A stretch of 64,000 bases of DNA from Tolypeutes matacus (taxonomy: Eukaryota; Chordata; Mammalia; Cingulata; Chlamyphoridae). A program made the position numbers and the translations under genes. Within the stretch, counting starts at the first letter, position 1; the number at the start of each line of letters is the position of its first letter. Positions 54,651-64,000 of the stretch are shown here, piece by piece. The notes under the pieces are model-generated. The model did no database searches, was not told the DNA's origin, and saw only the letters and a list, made by a program, of their open reading frames with translations. The stretch lies in NCBI GenBank assembly GCA_026826555.1, contig JAKSZT010054568.1:13221847-13285846 (forward strand). Direction: 5' to 3'.

Positions 54651-55569
54651 CCGGTCTCCTCGGAATACCACACAAACGGAAAGAGCTGGGTGTAAGCCCT
54701 TTTGGACACTTCCTCACACCTAGTTCTGGTGAGTCTCTTAATGCCCTGAAGGCCCAGTGGCCTCAGGTACAGAATTAGGTGACGATGCTTCCGGCTTCCC
54801 GGCCACCAGGGCCAGCCGCCCTCTGGCCATGCACGTCTGACTTGCGCCAGACAGTCCAGAGCCGTCTCCTCGTTTAAAGCAGAGGGGAGCAGCCTGAACG
54901 CCCTTGTGCACGGAGCACGACCCAGCCCCAGGCTCTGGGAATGAACCCGTGGCATTTTGGGGGCTGTTCTTTTGGGGGGCCGTTACTCTGCCCACCACAG
55001 CCTCCTCATGGGATTGCCCGCAACTCCTCTGCAGCTTATTCTCCAGGCTGCAGCTAAAGGCACTTTCGTGAAACAGAACCAGCCACGGTGCCCTGGGGCT
55101 TAAAACCATGCGGAACTTCCCACCGGTTTACAGGCAAAATCAATAATGCGTACGAAAATTGTAAAACGCTTAATTTAGTGAACTAACTTCCTACCCTGCT
55201 GTAACAAATGACCGCAAACTTGGTGACTTAAAACTGTTGTGAGCAACCCAGAAACATGCTACGATGCCCCGGGCAGCGCGGGGAGCCCCAAGGAGGCCGG
55301 GAAGTGGGGCCGGGCCACGTCTGGGGGTTCTCCAGACCCACAGCCCGGAGCCCCCAGAGCGGCAGTCAGGGCCCGGCCAGCCGCTTCCCCAGCAGGCACC
55401 AGCTCCCGCAGGATTTCTCAGGGTGAGTAAGTAAATCTAGGAAACGTGAGCTAAAACAGAAAGAAAGACTTGTTTTCCTTCATAACTTCCTTCGCAACGC
55501 TTCCCTGCATCAGCGCACACAGCCTCCCAGAGGGAGTACAACGTGTAGCACTTCCGAAGATCATACAGT
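54651..55569. other. Unique sequence with L2-like piece
   Basis: Bases 55,025-55,140 resemble L2 ('gcttaaaaccatgcggaacttcccaccggtttacagg'). Bases 55,195-55,240 ('gctgtaacaaatgaccgcaaacttggtgacttaaaac') look like the edge of an old LTR or DNA element. No exon recognised. Confidence 0.4.
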
Positions 55570-56060
55570 TTTCATTTTTCAAATGGTTTTAAGTTTACAG
55601 AAAATGCATGCAGAAAGTACAAAGTCCCCATATGCCTCCGCCTCACACACAGTTTTCCCTATTATTAACATTTTCCATTATTGCGGTACATTTGTTATGA
55701 CTGATGAACCAATATTATTATAATTACAATAATTCTATTATTAACTGAAGTTCATACTTTACATTATGGTTCACTCTTTATGTTGTACAGCTCTGCAGTT
55801 GTTTTGTTTTTTAAATTGTGTAACATATATGCAAAATAAAATTTTTCATTTTAACCTCTTTCAAGCATACGCTTGTGGTAGTAAATAAATTCACAGCGGT
55901 GCTGCCATCAGCACCCCGGTCACCAAACCTTTCCCTTCATCCCAAACAGAAAGAGCACAAATTAAGCATTGACGCCCCTTCCCCACCCCGTGGCCTGCAT
56001 TCTAGCTCCTGACTGTGAAGTTGCATGTTCTAGTCATTTCACATCGGTGAGCTCACACAA
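55570..56060 (-). repeat. Old L1M 3' UTR, minus strand
   Basis: 'ggttttaagtttacagaaaatgcatgcagaaagtacaaagtccccatatgcctcc' and 'cattattgcggtacatttgttatgactgatgaacc' match a common old L1 3' region read in reverse. Confidence 0.68.
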
Positions 56061-56478
56061 TACTTGATGTTTGTAAATCATATAATCCCAAAGCCCCCTT
56101 GTCACTGAGCATGTAGTGGCATTTGGTGCCACGCGACTCATCTTGGAGAAATTCTGCTGCAGAGATACGAGGCGTCACGCACACGCCTTCCCAGCAGGGA
56201 CACTTCAGGGGGCGTGGAAGGAGCGCCGAGCCAGCCGGGACAGGAGGGCAGCCAAACGAGCGGCATGCGAATATCCTCACTGCCCTGATCGTGTGATAAT
56301 CAGGGTAGGCTGAACATTCGCTGTATTAGAAACCGTGCGCTGTCCCCAGACCTGCTTTTCCTCCCTAGGCCTGGTTTTTGGAATGCTGTGATAAACCAAG
56401 CCTGACTGATCATATGACCCTCCTGTATGGGAAATGACTAACTCTAGGTATCTTTGGTCAGCCTTAGGAGATGTAGCA

Positions 56479-56998
56479 GGGGGGCAGGTGTGGCCCGGGT
56501 GGTTGGCGTCCGTCTCCCATATGGAGGGACCTGGGCTCGAGTCCCAGGACCGCCTGGTAAAAATTAAAAAAAGAAAATGTAGAAGGCGCACAGGCCACCA
56601 GGCCCTGCGAGTGGTTGAGCCCCCCAGGCCCCACAAGTGGGTGAGCCCACTAGGCCCCGTGAGTGGGTGAGGCCCCCAGGCCCCACGAGCGGGTGAGCCC
56701 CCAGGCCCCATGAGACACGCAGCAAGATGATGACGTAACAGGAGAGCGACACCAAGGAAAGCCAAGACGAGATGCACCAAAAAAACATGGAACTACGGTG
56801 GTGCAGGCGGTAGGACGCCTCTCTCCCACACTGGAGATTCCGAGGATTAAGTCCCAGTGAAGACAGGAGGAGAAGGATGAGAAGAGAGGGCAGGAAATGG
56901 ACACAGAGAATTGCCCAGTGAATGGACACAGAAACAGCAAAAACGGGGTGGGGGGGATGGGTAAAAGTAAGTAAATAAATAAATCCTTTTTAAAAAGT
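56479..56998 (+). mobile_element. DAS-type SINE with internal expanded repeat
   Basis: The first tRNA-like unit (56,479-56,575; 'gtggcccgggtggttggcgtcc', B box GGCTCGAGTCC) is followed by an A-rich linker, a 25-base tandem block (56,598-56,712), SINE body, a second tRNA-like unit (about 56,788-56,860) and a closing 'taaataaataaatcc' tail. Confidence 0.85.
56598..56712 (+). repeat. 25-bp tandem repeat inside a SINE
   Basis: About four and a half copies of CCAGGCCCCACGAGYGGGTGAGCC (approximate consensus). The SINE at 2,251 has two shorter related copies at the same place, so the block is an expansion of a normal SINE segment. Confidence 0.85.
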
Positions 56999-56999
56999 G

Positions 57000-57225
57000 T
57001 AGGGGAGGAAGGTACGGACGATAGTTGGTAGGAATACTTTGATGACGCTCTTTCGTGATCTGTCAACAAATGGGGGTGACGTGTGGGAGCCCTGTGTGAT
57101 GTTACACATGTTTGTTTTGTAAGTTCATGATATTTACTGAACACTTAATAGTTTATGTATGTTCGTGTATGAATGATATAGTTCAACAAATTGTTAAAAA
57201 AAGAAAGAAAGAAAAGAAAACAGTG
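57000..57225 (+). repeat. L1 3' UTR fragment
   Basis: 'gatgacgctctttcgtgatctgtcaacaaatggg...gggagccctgtgtgatgttacacatg...aagttcatgatatttactgaacacttaatagtttatgtatgttcgtg' matches 6,140-6,345 closely and ends in A-rich 'aaaaaagaaagaaag'. Only the last part of the element is present. Confidence 0.85.
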
Positions 57226-57544
57226 CACGGCAACACAGGAAAAGCAGTGCTCACCGCCACGGCAGAGAACCGAGACGGGGCCGGGGAGGGGCTGGCCGGG
57301 TCCCCCTCCGCAGAAGGACCTCTGGGCACACACGGCGGCTCCTTCTGGCGGCGCCATGCCAGGAAGCCAAGGCTCGTCCTCCTCAAGCATTCATGGAGCT
57401 GCCAGGCCACTGTGGCACGGGTGGGCTATGCTCAGCGCCGTGCGGACAGGCCGGGGCAGGTAAATTGGTGAGGGACAGACTCCAGCCCGTAGAAAGGACA
57501 CGCCGTCCTGGAACACAAGTGAGACAGCAGCTTCACAGAGAAGT

Positions 57545-57720
57545 GGCTCGGCAGGCGTGAGCTCGCGTCCTAGACCCACCACCAATGACCCGTGTGAGCT
57601 GGGTCTCGTCATCGAACTTTCCTGTACTTTAAACTATCATCTGTAAAATGGGGGCTGACACCTCTTTGTGCTGTTACTAGGAGGACTGACACCTAGCATG
57701 CACTCAATGAACGCACCTCT
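57545..57720 (+). repeat. MIR SINE
   Basis: 'ccaccaccaatgacccgtgtgagctgggtctcgtcatcgaac...tttaaactatcatctgtaaaatgggggctgacacc' follows MIR. Confidence 0.8.
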
Positions 57721-58699
57721 CATCGCTGTCAGTGCCTGGGCGGGTGCAGAGCCGAGCTCAGCCAAGCCCGGCAGCTCAGCAGCCAAGCAGCTCCCCTGCC
57801 GCCTTCGCTTCGTCCTCCCCCATCCCTGGGACAGCCTGAAGATTAGCTAGTCCAAGGTCACCTCAGTATTCCTGGCAGCAGGAAAAGAGAAGCGTTCAGA
57901 AGCACCTAGAGCCCAGCGAGATGTGGGCTGTCCTGGGAGCGGGAACAGTGTTGAGACGCCAGAGGAAGGGCAGGCTCCTAAGCAGAGGTGGTGTCAGGAT
58001 GACACGGGGAGGAGACAACACGAAATGGGTGTGGAGAGCGAGCTGAGGACAGACAAGCTGGGGGAGCAGGCTCTGCGGCACAGGGAGAGAAGCTGAGCGC
58101 CGAGCGGAAGACAGCGAGGACGCAGTCGCACGGGACCAGCCACAGTTACGGAGGAGCACGGGGTGCCGGGAAGGGGGTCTGCAGCCGAGAGCCACCAGCA
58201 TTTGGCCAGAACCCACCACGAGCTAAGCGGTACCGGGCACTTTTGTATTTGCCATTTTCAATCCTGTCCACCGCCTGTTGACATGGAGATAAAGACGCTG
58301 CAGTCAGGGCGCCTTCATGGGACCTGCAGGGGCGTGTGCCCCCCGCCCTCTCCACGATCCCACTTCCAGAGAGGCGGGGAGGCTGCCGCAATCGCTGGGA
58401 GGGCATGAAGGGTGGATGGGGGGAGGGCCAGAGCCTAAGACAAAGGGGGTGACGGCCATGCCGGCCGGGACCCTGGGAGGCAGGGCTGAGCCTCTGCACG
58501 TAGGCAGGCTCCTGGCCACACCTGAGGAGTGAGTGCCTGGCCTGCAGGTGACTGCAAAGGACAGACAGAAAGCCGCCAGCACCTGAGCAGGCTGCTGACC
58601 ACTGGGCCACACTCACAGGCGGACAGCTGGCCAAGACAGACAGATGGCCACGGGCACTGCCTCCTCTCAGCAAGACGCTCTGCACGGACACCTGTCGTG
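57721..58699. other. Unique sequence, no gene recognised
   Basis: A MIR-like scrap is possible at 58,200-58,290. A 230-codon minus-strand frame (58,146-58,838) overlaps repeats and has no recognised domain. Confidence 0.35.
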
Positions 58700-58815
58700 C
58701 CAGGTGTGCTGCAGCCAAGGCACTGATTCTCTCATCACTGTGGGAACAGCCGTCCTGCTCCGCCTTGGAGAAACCGAGCTTCAGAAAGGTTGAGAGACTG
58801 AGTAGTCCATGGCCA
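58700..58815 (+). repeat. MIR SINE fragment
   Basis: 'ttggagaaaccgagcttcagaaaggttgagagactgagtagtcc' follows the MIR core. Confidence 0.75.
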
Positions 58816-58849
58816 TGCCGCGAGCACGCTCCTCTCACTTCGCCTTTGC

Positions 58850-59065
58850 CCAGCTGGTCTGCTCCTGCTCACGCTCCCTGCGCCCACGCAGCCATCAGCT
58901 CCTTCACGGAGGCCACCGCGGTCCACGCCCGCGTTCTCACGGCACCTTGCTCACACCTTCATGCTAGCATGGCTCCCAGTACCCTCACCTGCCTGCCACA
59001 GGTAGACGCGCGCCCCAGAGCCGCAGCCGGTGCTGACCGTTTGCTGAACGGACGATGGGGCAGGT
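58850..59065 (+). repeat. L2 3' region
   Basis: 'agctccttcacggaggccaccgcggtcc' and 'ggtgctgaccgtttgctgaacggacga' are diverged L2 text ('cctcctcagagaggccttccctg', 'gctcaataaatgtttgttgaatgaatga'). Confidence 0.6.
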
Positions 59066-60714
59066 GGCATAACTGCAGGTGAGGAGTGACTCCACCTGAG
59101 GGGCTTTGCATCTGGACAGGAGTCTCTTAGGACCCAAAGCGCCCCTGGAGGAGGGAGCCTGGGTTTCCTTTCCTCCTCCCCTCACCTCCCCGTTAAGCCA
59201 CAGAGGTGGTCAGGCTTGAGTGTGGTCTGAGCCTGCAGGACTTCCCAGAAGGCCCATTCAGTGAAGCCTTAATTCTCGCCACAAGAGCGGAAGCCAGCCC
59301 AGAACCTGCCTTGCTCTTCTCAGCCCCGAGAACGAGCCCCTTCTAGGAGAGGGGTGGGGAGGGCCCACGGGGCAGGGCCTGCTGGGGCTGGGCCCACCCG
59401 CTCGGGGTGCCCCCAAGGCCCCAGGCTGGCCCGCCAGGCGAGGGGGCACTGAAGGGACAGGCTTGGCGTTTCTGGGCTGAGCTCAGTGTGACCGCGGCGC
59501 CCTGGCAGCCCGGGGTCTGCGCTTCTGAGCCCGCGGCCTCGGCTCGTTCCTGGCCGGGTGGGACGCCGCGGGTGCTGCCAGCGCGGAGGGCACGGGGAGG
59601 GGGCGGCACCAGACCCCGGCCCGGGCCTCGGCCCCCAGAGCTGCAGCTCTGACACCCCCTTTGCGGCCCGCAAAGCTGGGCCCCCGCGTCTCCCCCAGGC
59701 CCTCGCCGGCCTCGGGCTCCTGCACGCTCGGCTCCCCTTTTGCAGCGATTCTCGAGGTCAGAGGGCCCAGGGCTTGCCCCCACTCCTCCCCAGGCCGAGC
59801 TGTCCACGCGCGCTGAACGCGGGAGTCCGGCGGGCACCGCCAGCCTCGCGACTGCACGTCCAAACCCCTGGCCCAGCCGGCAGCGCTGCGGCCCTGGGCG
59901 CACCCACCCCCCAGGTCTGCCCTCCAGGGGGCTGGGGCGGGGGCAGGAAGCAGCCCCTCAGGGTGCTGCGTTCCCGCGTGGCTCAAACCTGTGACCACTG
60001 GCGCCCTGGCTCCAGCAGGAGGGTCTGCTGCCCCGAGCTCCTTCCCGGCCCGGGGTTCCGGCTGCTTCCCTAGTGCAGTCTTGGTGCTGCCTCAGAAACA
60101 GCTCATTTGGGCCAAAACCAGGGCCTTTTCTTCTGGATAGGCCTCGTGTAGGCAAATCGCTGGCCTGCCTGCATCACCCGCTTCCATCTGGCGCACGTTT
60201 CCGGCCCCCGCCCTGGGTGGGACCCCATCCCTGCCTTGCAGAGCTCCTTGCTTAGCCGCCGGCCACGGGTGTGGGGGGGTCATGGATGGGAACAGCTCAG
60301 ACCACAACGCCAGCCAGATGCACTCAAGCAGCATCAAGTTTAAGGGCAGCCAGCAAGCAGTCAGTGCCCCTCGCCTCCTCGCCCCCTTTCCCTCTCTCCC
60401 TCTTTCTCTCCCCCCACCCCCTTCCCTCTCTCAGGCTGAGGCTCACTCCATCTGGTCACACTGACCTGACCTTGTTTGTCTCGCTTCACAGGTGAGAGAA
60501 ATGCGCCTCCGTCAGCGTGATCTTTCTTCCCCTCCTGCAGCTCTGGGCCTGCACAGACCCAGCTCTGCTCCCACCGAGGCTGCTCATTCTGCAGCGGCGG
60601 GGGCTGTTGTGGACTGCGGGGTCTTTTCTTTCTAAGCACCTTCAACCTCCACGTCTCTCTTAACAACCAACTTACAGATGCTCGGCCTTCTGGACTTGAG
60701 TTAAAATTCAAAAG
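59066..60714. promoter_or_regulatory. GC-rich region with CpG-rich core at 59.38-60.0 kb
   Basis: The core has frequent CpG and overlapping open frames on both strands (up to 186 codons), without a recognised peptide. It could be a CpG island. No initiator, exon or known motif was identified. The remainder to 60.7 kb is unique sequence with a pyrimidine-rich tract at 60,380-60,430. Confidence 0.35.
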
Positions 60715-60800
60715 ATGCCATTAACTCCCAGGGAGCCAACAGGTAAACCATTAGCCTACGCTTCATTTCTCCACCAGCAAAATGGAGACAATTACTCTCA
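60715..60800 (+). repeat. MIR SINE fragment
   Basis: 'aaccattagcctacgcttcatttctccaccagcaaaatggagacaattactctcacg' follows MIR. Confidence 0.6.
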
Positions 60801-61459
60801 CGATAAGGTGAGCATCCAAAGAAAGAAGACCCGGGAAAGCACATGGGGAATCAGAGTTGGCAGATGAGTCCAAGGGGAGGAGGCACAGAGGAGCAGCAGG
60901 AGAGGGAAGCCTGCCTGGACACGCTGAGCGCGTCTACCGCACGATGGGCAGGAGGACGCGGGGTCAAGAAACAACTTCAGGGGACCCTGGCCACACCCGA
61001 GCCTTGTCAGTCACTTTCAGAGCCCTCGGAGCTGGTGCCCACAAGCTCCCGTCTGAGACCTGGATCCCAGCTCCAAAAGCACAGTGGACAGAGAACTCCG
61101 AGGAGTTGCCAGCATCCAACGTTTCCCTCCAAGGGGCCATGATCCACGCAACTTTCAGGGTGCTCTCCCCTTTGATACCGTCTGCCCCTTTCCTGGCTGA
61201 AATTCCACGGCCAATCATAGAATCACCCCCTTTCATATACGCGCAGCTCCCTTCTTTCACTTTGATGTATTGGCGTGGAAAGAATTCTGGTTAAAGACAG
61301 CCTTCCTCCTTCTTCCCACATGCATCTAGGTGGCTGAACATGACTAGGAAAAACACACAGTCACACTGACTTGTTCTGCTTAAAATTCACAGCCACAGAC
61401 CTTAAACGGCCCTCAGTGCTGACCCACATCACACTGGATTCCCCAGGCCGTCTATGCTC
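60801..61459. other. Unique sequence, no gene recognised
   Basis: A 145-codon plus-strand frame (60,857-61,294) has no recognised domain or splice support. Confidence 0.35.
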
Positions 61460-61800
61460 CTAGACTGCCTCATACCTTCTCCACTCTCAAAACACTGCTA
61501 CCTTCCTCCCTGTCTTGGCACTCAGCTGATAATTCTGCTCCTAGTTCAGGAAGAAGAATGAAGAAGCAACCAGAAGAAAACTTCCAGAGTTCCACAGCAC
61601 ATCTACTCGCCTTTCCCCGCCCACTTTCCCGTGTCACTAAGATGAGTTCTCGGGGCTTCAGCCTGAAGCCAGTCTCTCCTTAGTGTACCAAGGACTTCGT
61701 TCCAACAGTTCTCCTACCTGTTGAGATCGCACCAGTTTCCCCATCTCTACTGGATCAGTCCAACCCACAGTGAAACATGCCCTTGTTCGTTTTGAGTGTT
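61460..61800 (+). pseudogene. CR1/L2-type LINE ORF2 fragment, decayed
   Basis: 'ggcactcagctgataattctgctcc', 'agaagcaaccagaagaaaacttcc', 'cacatctactcgcctttccccgcccac' and 'ccatctctactggatcagtccaacccacagtgaaacatgcc' line up in order with the stretch of an L2/CR1 ORF2 leading into its reverse transcriptase ('LSTGSFPSAYKHA' region). No open frame remains. A MaLR-type LTR begins soon after. Confidence 0.62.
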
Positions 61801-61861
61801 TGCACATCACAATACCTTCTCTCGGTCCCACGTCCCTGCCAGCTAGTGCCCCGTCTCTCTG

Positions 61862-62311
61862 TGTGGTAGGTTGAACTATGGAAGCCAACGAAAGACGTTT
61901 TTAATCTTAACCCATGTTTCTGTGCGCATGAACTCATGAGGGTGGATCTTTGGAGGATGCTATTTTTAGCTAAGGGAAGGTCTCACTGGATCAAGGTTTA
62001 ATTTGTATTACTGGAGTCCTTTGTAGACAGAAGAAATTCAGGCACGGTCAGTCAGAGGAGCCACAGGAAGAGGCCAGAAGTCAGCAGTGGCTGAGCTGAA
62101 TTGATTATAGCCTCACTGTTGCCTCAGTCCTTGTTTTTAAGGCCTTATTTTATGAGCAGGAAGCCAGAGCCAGTCCACGCTGTGGTGTCGAAGAAGGCAT
62201 TGTGGAAGGCGTGGAAGGCAAACCTCCTCAGAACGTCATTTCCGAGCAGATCACAGATGCTCAGGGATCTGCTGTTATTCTCTATAGCTTTGGCGTATTG
62301 CATGCTTTTTA
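61862..62311 (+). mobile_element. MaLR-like LTR, interrupted by a SINE
   Basis: The element starts TGTGGTAGGTTGAACTATGG and continues 'cttaacccatgtttctgtg..catgaactcatgagggtggatctttggaggatgctatttttagctaagg', a MaLR-type LTR layout. The SINE at 62,312 inserted near its 3' part. What follows the SINE (from 62,705) may be the remaining LTR end or flanking DNA. Confidence 0.65.
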
Positions 62312-62691
62312 TTTTTTTACTTTAAGATTTATTTATTTATCCCCCCACCCCCCACCCCACCGCGTTGTGTGCTCTCTGTGTCCATTCACTGTGTGTTCCT
62401 GTGTGTGCTTGTCTTCTCTTTAGGCAGCAGCGGAAAGTGATCCTGGAACCTTCCAGAGTGGAGAGAGTTGCTCAATTTTTTGCGCCACCTCAGTTCCCTG
62501 GTCTGCCGCATCTCTTACTGTCTTTCTTGTGTCTCTTCCTGTTGCATCAACTTGTTGCACCAGCTCTCTGTGCGGGCCAGCTCTCCTGTGCAGGCCAGCT
62601 CACCACACGGGCCAGTTTGCTTTCACCAGGAGGCCCCAAGAATCGAACCCTGGACCGCCCATCTGGTAGACGGGAGCCTAGTCGCTTGAGC
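62312..62691 (-). mobile_element. DAS-type SINE, minus strand
   Basis: On the minus strand a tRNA-like head ('gctcaagcgactaggctcccgtctaccagatgggcggtcc', B box GGGTTCGATTC) leads into 'gagctggcctgcacaggagagctgg' type text, a second tRNA-like unit and an A-rich tail. A 13-base duplication TGCATGCTTTTTA flanks it (62,299-62,311 and 62,692-62,704). Confidence 0.9.
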
Positions 62692-62989
62692 TGCATGCTT
62701 TTTAAAAAGTAAGAGATCTCCTGGAAGTTATCCATGCCCATCATGTGCTCAGTCCATCTTCAGTTCTGGGCAGGGAAGCAGATGGGGAGCATGTCCTCAG
62801 AGAGCCCGGGAGGCCCAGGGGACACAACCTGCAACTTCAGGGAGCAGTGGCGCAAAAGTGGATCACGCGGAGGGAGCCAGCCCGGGATTCACGGCCAAAT
62901 GAGTGAGCCAGACGCTGGCCGCGACATAAGTTCAGGCAGCACAGGGGCCAAGCAGCTTCATGGAGGCGTGGAGCTGCACTCAGCGCTGA

Positions 62990-63065
62990 AACGAAGGGCC
63001 TCCGGCAATTACCTGACCCTGGGAATGTCACTTTACCCCCAGCCTTCATTTCTCCACCTGCTCAC
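62990..63065 (+). repeat. MIR SINE fragment
   Basis: 'ggcaattacctgaccctgggaatgtcactttacccccagccttcatttctcc' follows MIR. Confidence 0.7.
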
Positions 63066-63159
63066 TCCTGGCATCTTCTGTATAACCCACAGTCTGTTTT
63101 GTTTCAAGTACCCTGTAAGTCTGTGCCCAAATAACCGCTTCATTCAACACCAGGCATCG

Positions 63160-63350
63160 GACGTGTGAAAGCTTTTTAAATCTGGCCCTTGCCTCAAAGA
63201 ACTCACAATCGCATGTGGGAGCCACACATAAGTCCCCTTATCAGCTTCAAGAAGGGATCATGTTCTCCCCCAGTAAAGTGAGGAAACTGAGGCATGGAGA
63301 GGGGCCAAGGGTAAAGCCATCCCTACCCCAGGGAGCGCCCACTCCAGTGC
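63160..63350 (+). repeat. Ancient repeat piece and MIR fragment
   Basis: 'cccttgcctcaaagaactcacaatcgcatgtgggag' resembles an old dispersed repeat. 'aaagtgaggaaactgaggcatggagaggggccaaggg' is a MIR core. Confidence 0.65.
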
Positions 63351-63505
63351 TGGGCTCGAGGCGACCTCAGACACTCTAACACACCTGTGAATTGCGGTGG
63401 GTGTGGGGCATCTCACTAGAGAAGCAGATTCTGGGTCAGTAGGTTGTGGGGGAGCCGAGATTCCTCTTTTCCAGCAGGCTCCCCAGACCACGCACTGAGT
63501 AGCAA
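63351..63505 (+). mobile_element. MER5A-like hAT (Charlie) DNA transposon remnant
   Basis: 'agaagcagattctgggtcagtaggttgtgggggagccgagattcctcttttccagcaggctcccc...gaccacgcactgagtagcaacg' follows MER5A ('gattctgattcagtaggtctggggtggggcccgagaatctgcatttctaacaagctcccag...gaccacactttgagaaccactg'). Confidence 0.75.
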
Positions 63506-64000
63506 CGGTTCGGAGCAGCTGGCACTGCGGCTGGGAGTGCGGCGGGATGCCCGCATCACATGCGCAGGGCTTAGAGGCGCCGGCTGCACACCGTCCCGAA
63601 GCCTTGGTGCTGGGAGATGGACTCCGTAGGGAAGGCGCCTGGGGCCCTTTTTAACAAGTTACTCAAGTGCTCCCGGGGCAGTCCTCCTGGCCTCCTGCGA
63701 CCCCGCTCCTCCTCCTCTGGCTCTCCAGCGCCACCTGACGTGTCCACCTGGTCTGTTTCAATGACCTGGAAGCTTCCATCCAGAGAAAGCCTCTGGGGAA
63801 ACAGTTATGTGGCTTGGACGCCTTAAGCTTCTCAGGCTGCGATTACTCCCAGACCTCAGGGCAGGCCGGAATCCTGCTTATCTCTGCGGTGCAGGGCTCA
63901 GAACTGCCCGATGACCTCAGTGGGATCTGAATGGAAACTCTGAGTTAAGCACCGCCTTTTTGCTGACTCTTTTTGTCAAGGGAAAATGTCTGGAGAGGGC
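63506..64000. other. Unique sequence, no gene recognised
   Basis: GC-moderate DNA to the end of the window. No repeat or exon identified. Confidence 0.35.

Noticed and set aside
58999..59079. Plus-strand exon candidate with acceptor and CTGCAG|GTGAGG donor
   Set aside because: It overlaps sequence best explained as a diverged L2 3' end, so the open frame is incidental.

Overview
This window is nuclear DNA from a placental mammal. The organism is most likely a xenarthran, and an armadillo fits best. The reason is a recurring tRNA-derived SINE whose opening reads roughly 'GTGGCTCAAGTGGTTGGG...GGTCCCGGGTTCGATTCCCGG', which matches the DAS-SINE family described from Dasypus. Eleven copies or fragments were found. 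Older mammalian repeats (MIR, L2, L1M, MER5A, ancient LTRs) fill in between them. There are no prokaryotic or viral gene blocks, operons, CRISPR arrays, rRNA genes or functional tRNA genes. I could not recognise any complete host gene by its protein sequence.

Layout. Bases 1-2,250 are mostly unique sequence with two weak minus-strand exon candidates. Bases 2,251-9,490 hold a dimeric SINE followed by two plus-strand L1 copies. The first L1 keeps a 5' UTR of about seven 110-bp monomers plus ORF1, but has lost nearly all of ORF2. The second has lost its front part. Bases 10.2-22.2 kb form a GC-rich, CpG-rich block poor in L1. It contains several CpG islands, one of them (18.6-19.7 kb) with a tandem array of GC boxes, and a small AT-rich patch with two MEF2-like sites. 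At about 22.2 kb the composition flips to an AT-rich L1 region (22.2-27.8 kb).

Bases 28-42 kb are mixed unique sequence with two related solo LTRs (32.0 and 34.1 kb), SINEs, MIR and L2. This part also holds the best evidence for a host transcript: four minus-strand exon candidates (41.4, 39.8, 35.9 and 35.5 kb) with good splice signals on most boundaries and one reading frame running through their junctions to a stop. Bases 42.4-49.4 kb are a minus-strand L1 mosaic with nested SINEs and a second, non-monomeric type of L1 5' UTR. Bases 49.4-64 kb carry MIR, L2 and LTR remnants, microsatellites, a 17-bp minisatellite next to an assembly gap, a SINE with an internal expanded repeat, another CpG-rich stretch (59.4-60.0 kb) and a degraded CR1/L2 reverse-transcriptase fragment.

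The main biology visible here is retrotransposition. L1 elements with broken reverse transcriptases sit beside tRNA-type SINEs that presumably used L1 machinery, and nested insertions with target-site duplications give a relative order of events. The long open frames in the CpG-rich block are almost certainly composition artefacts. Repeat family names rest on my memory of consensus sequences and were not checked by a search; boundaries are usually good to about 10-30 bases.
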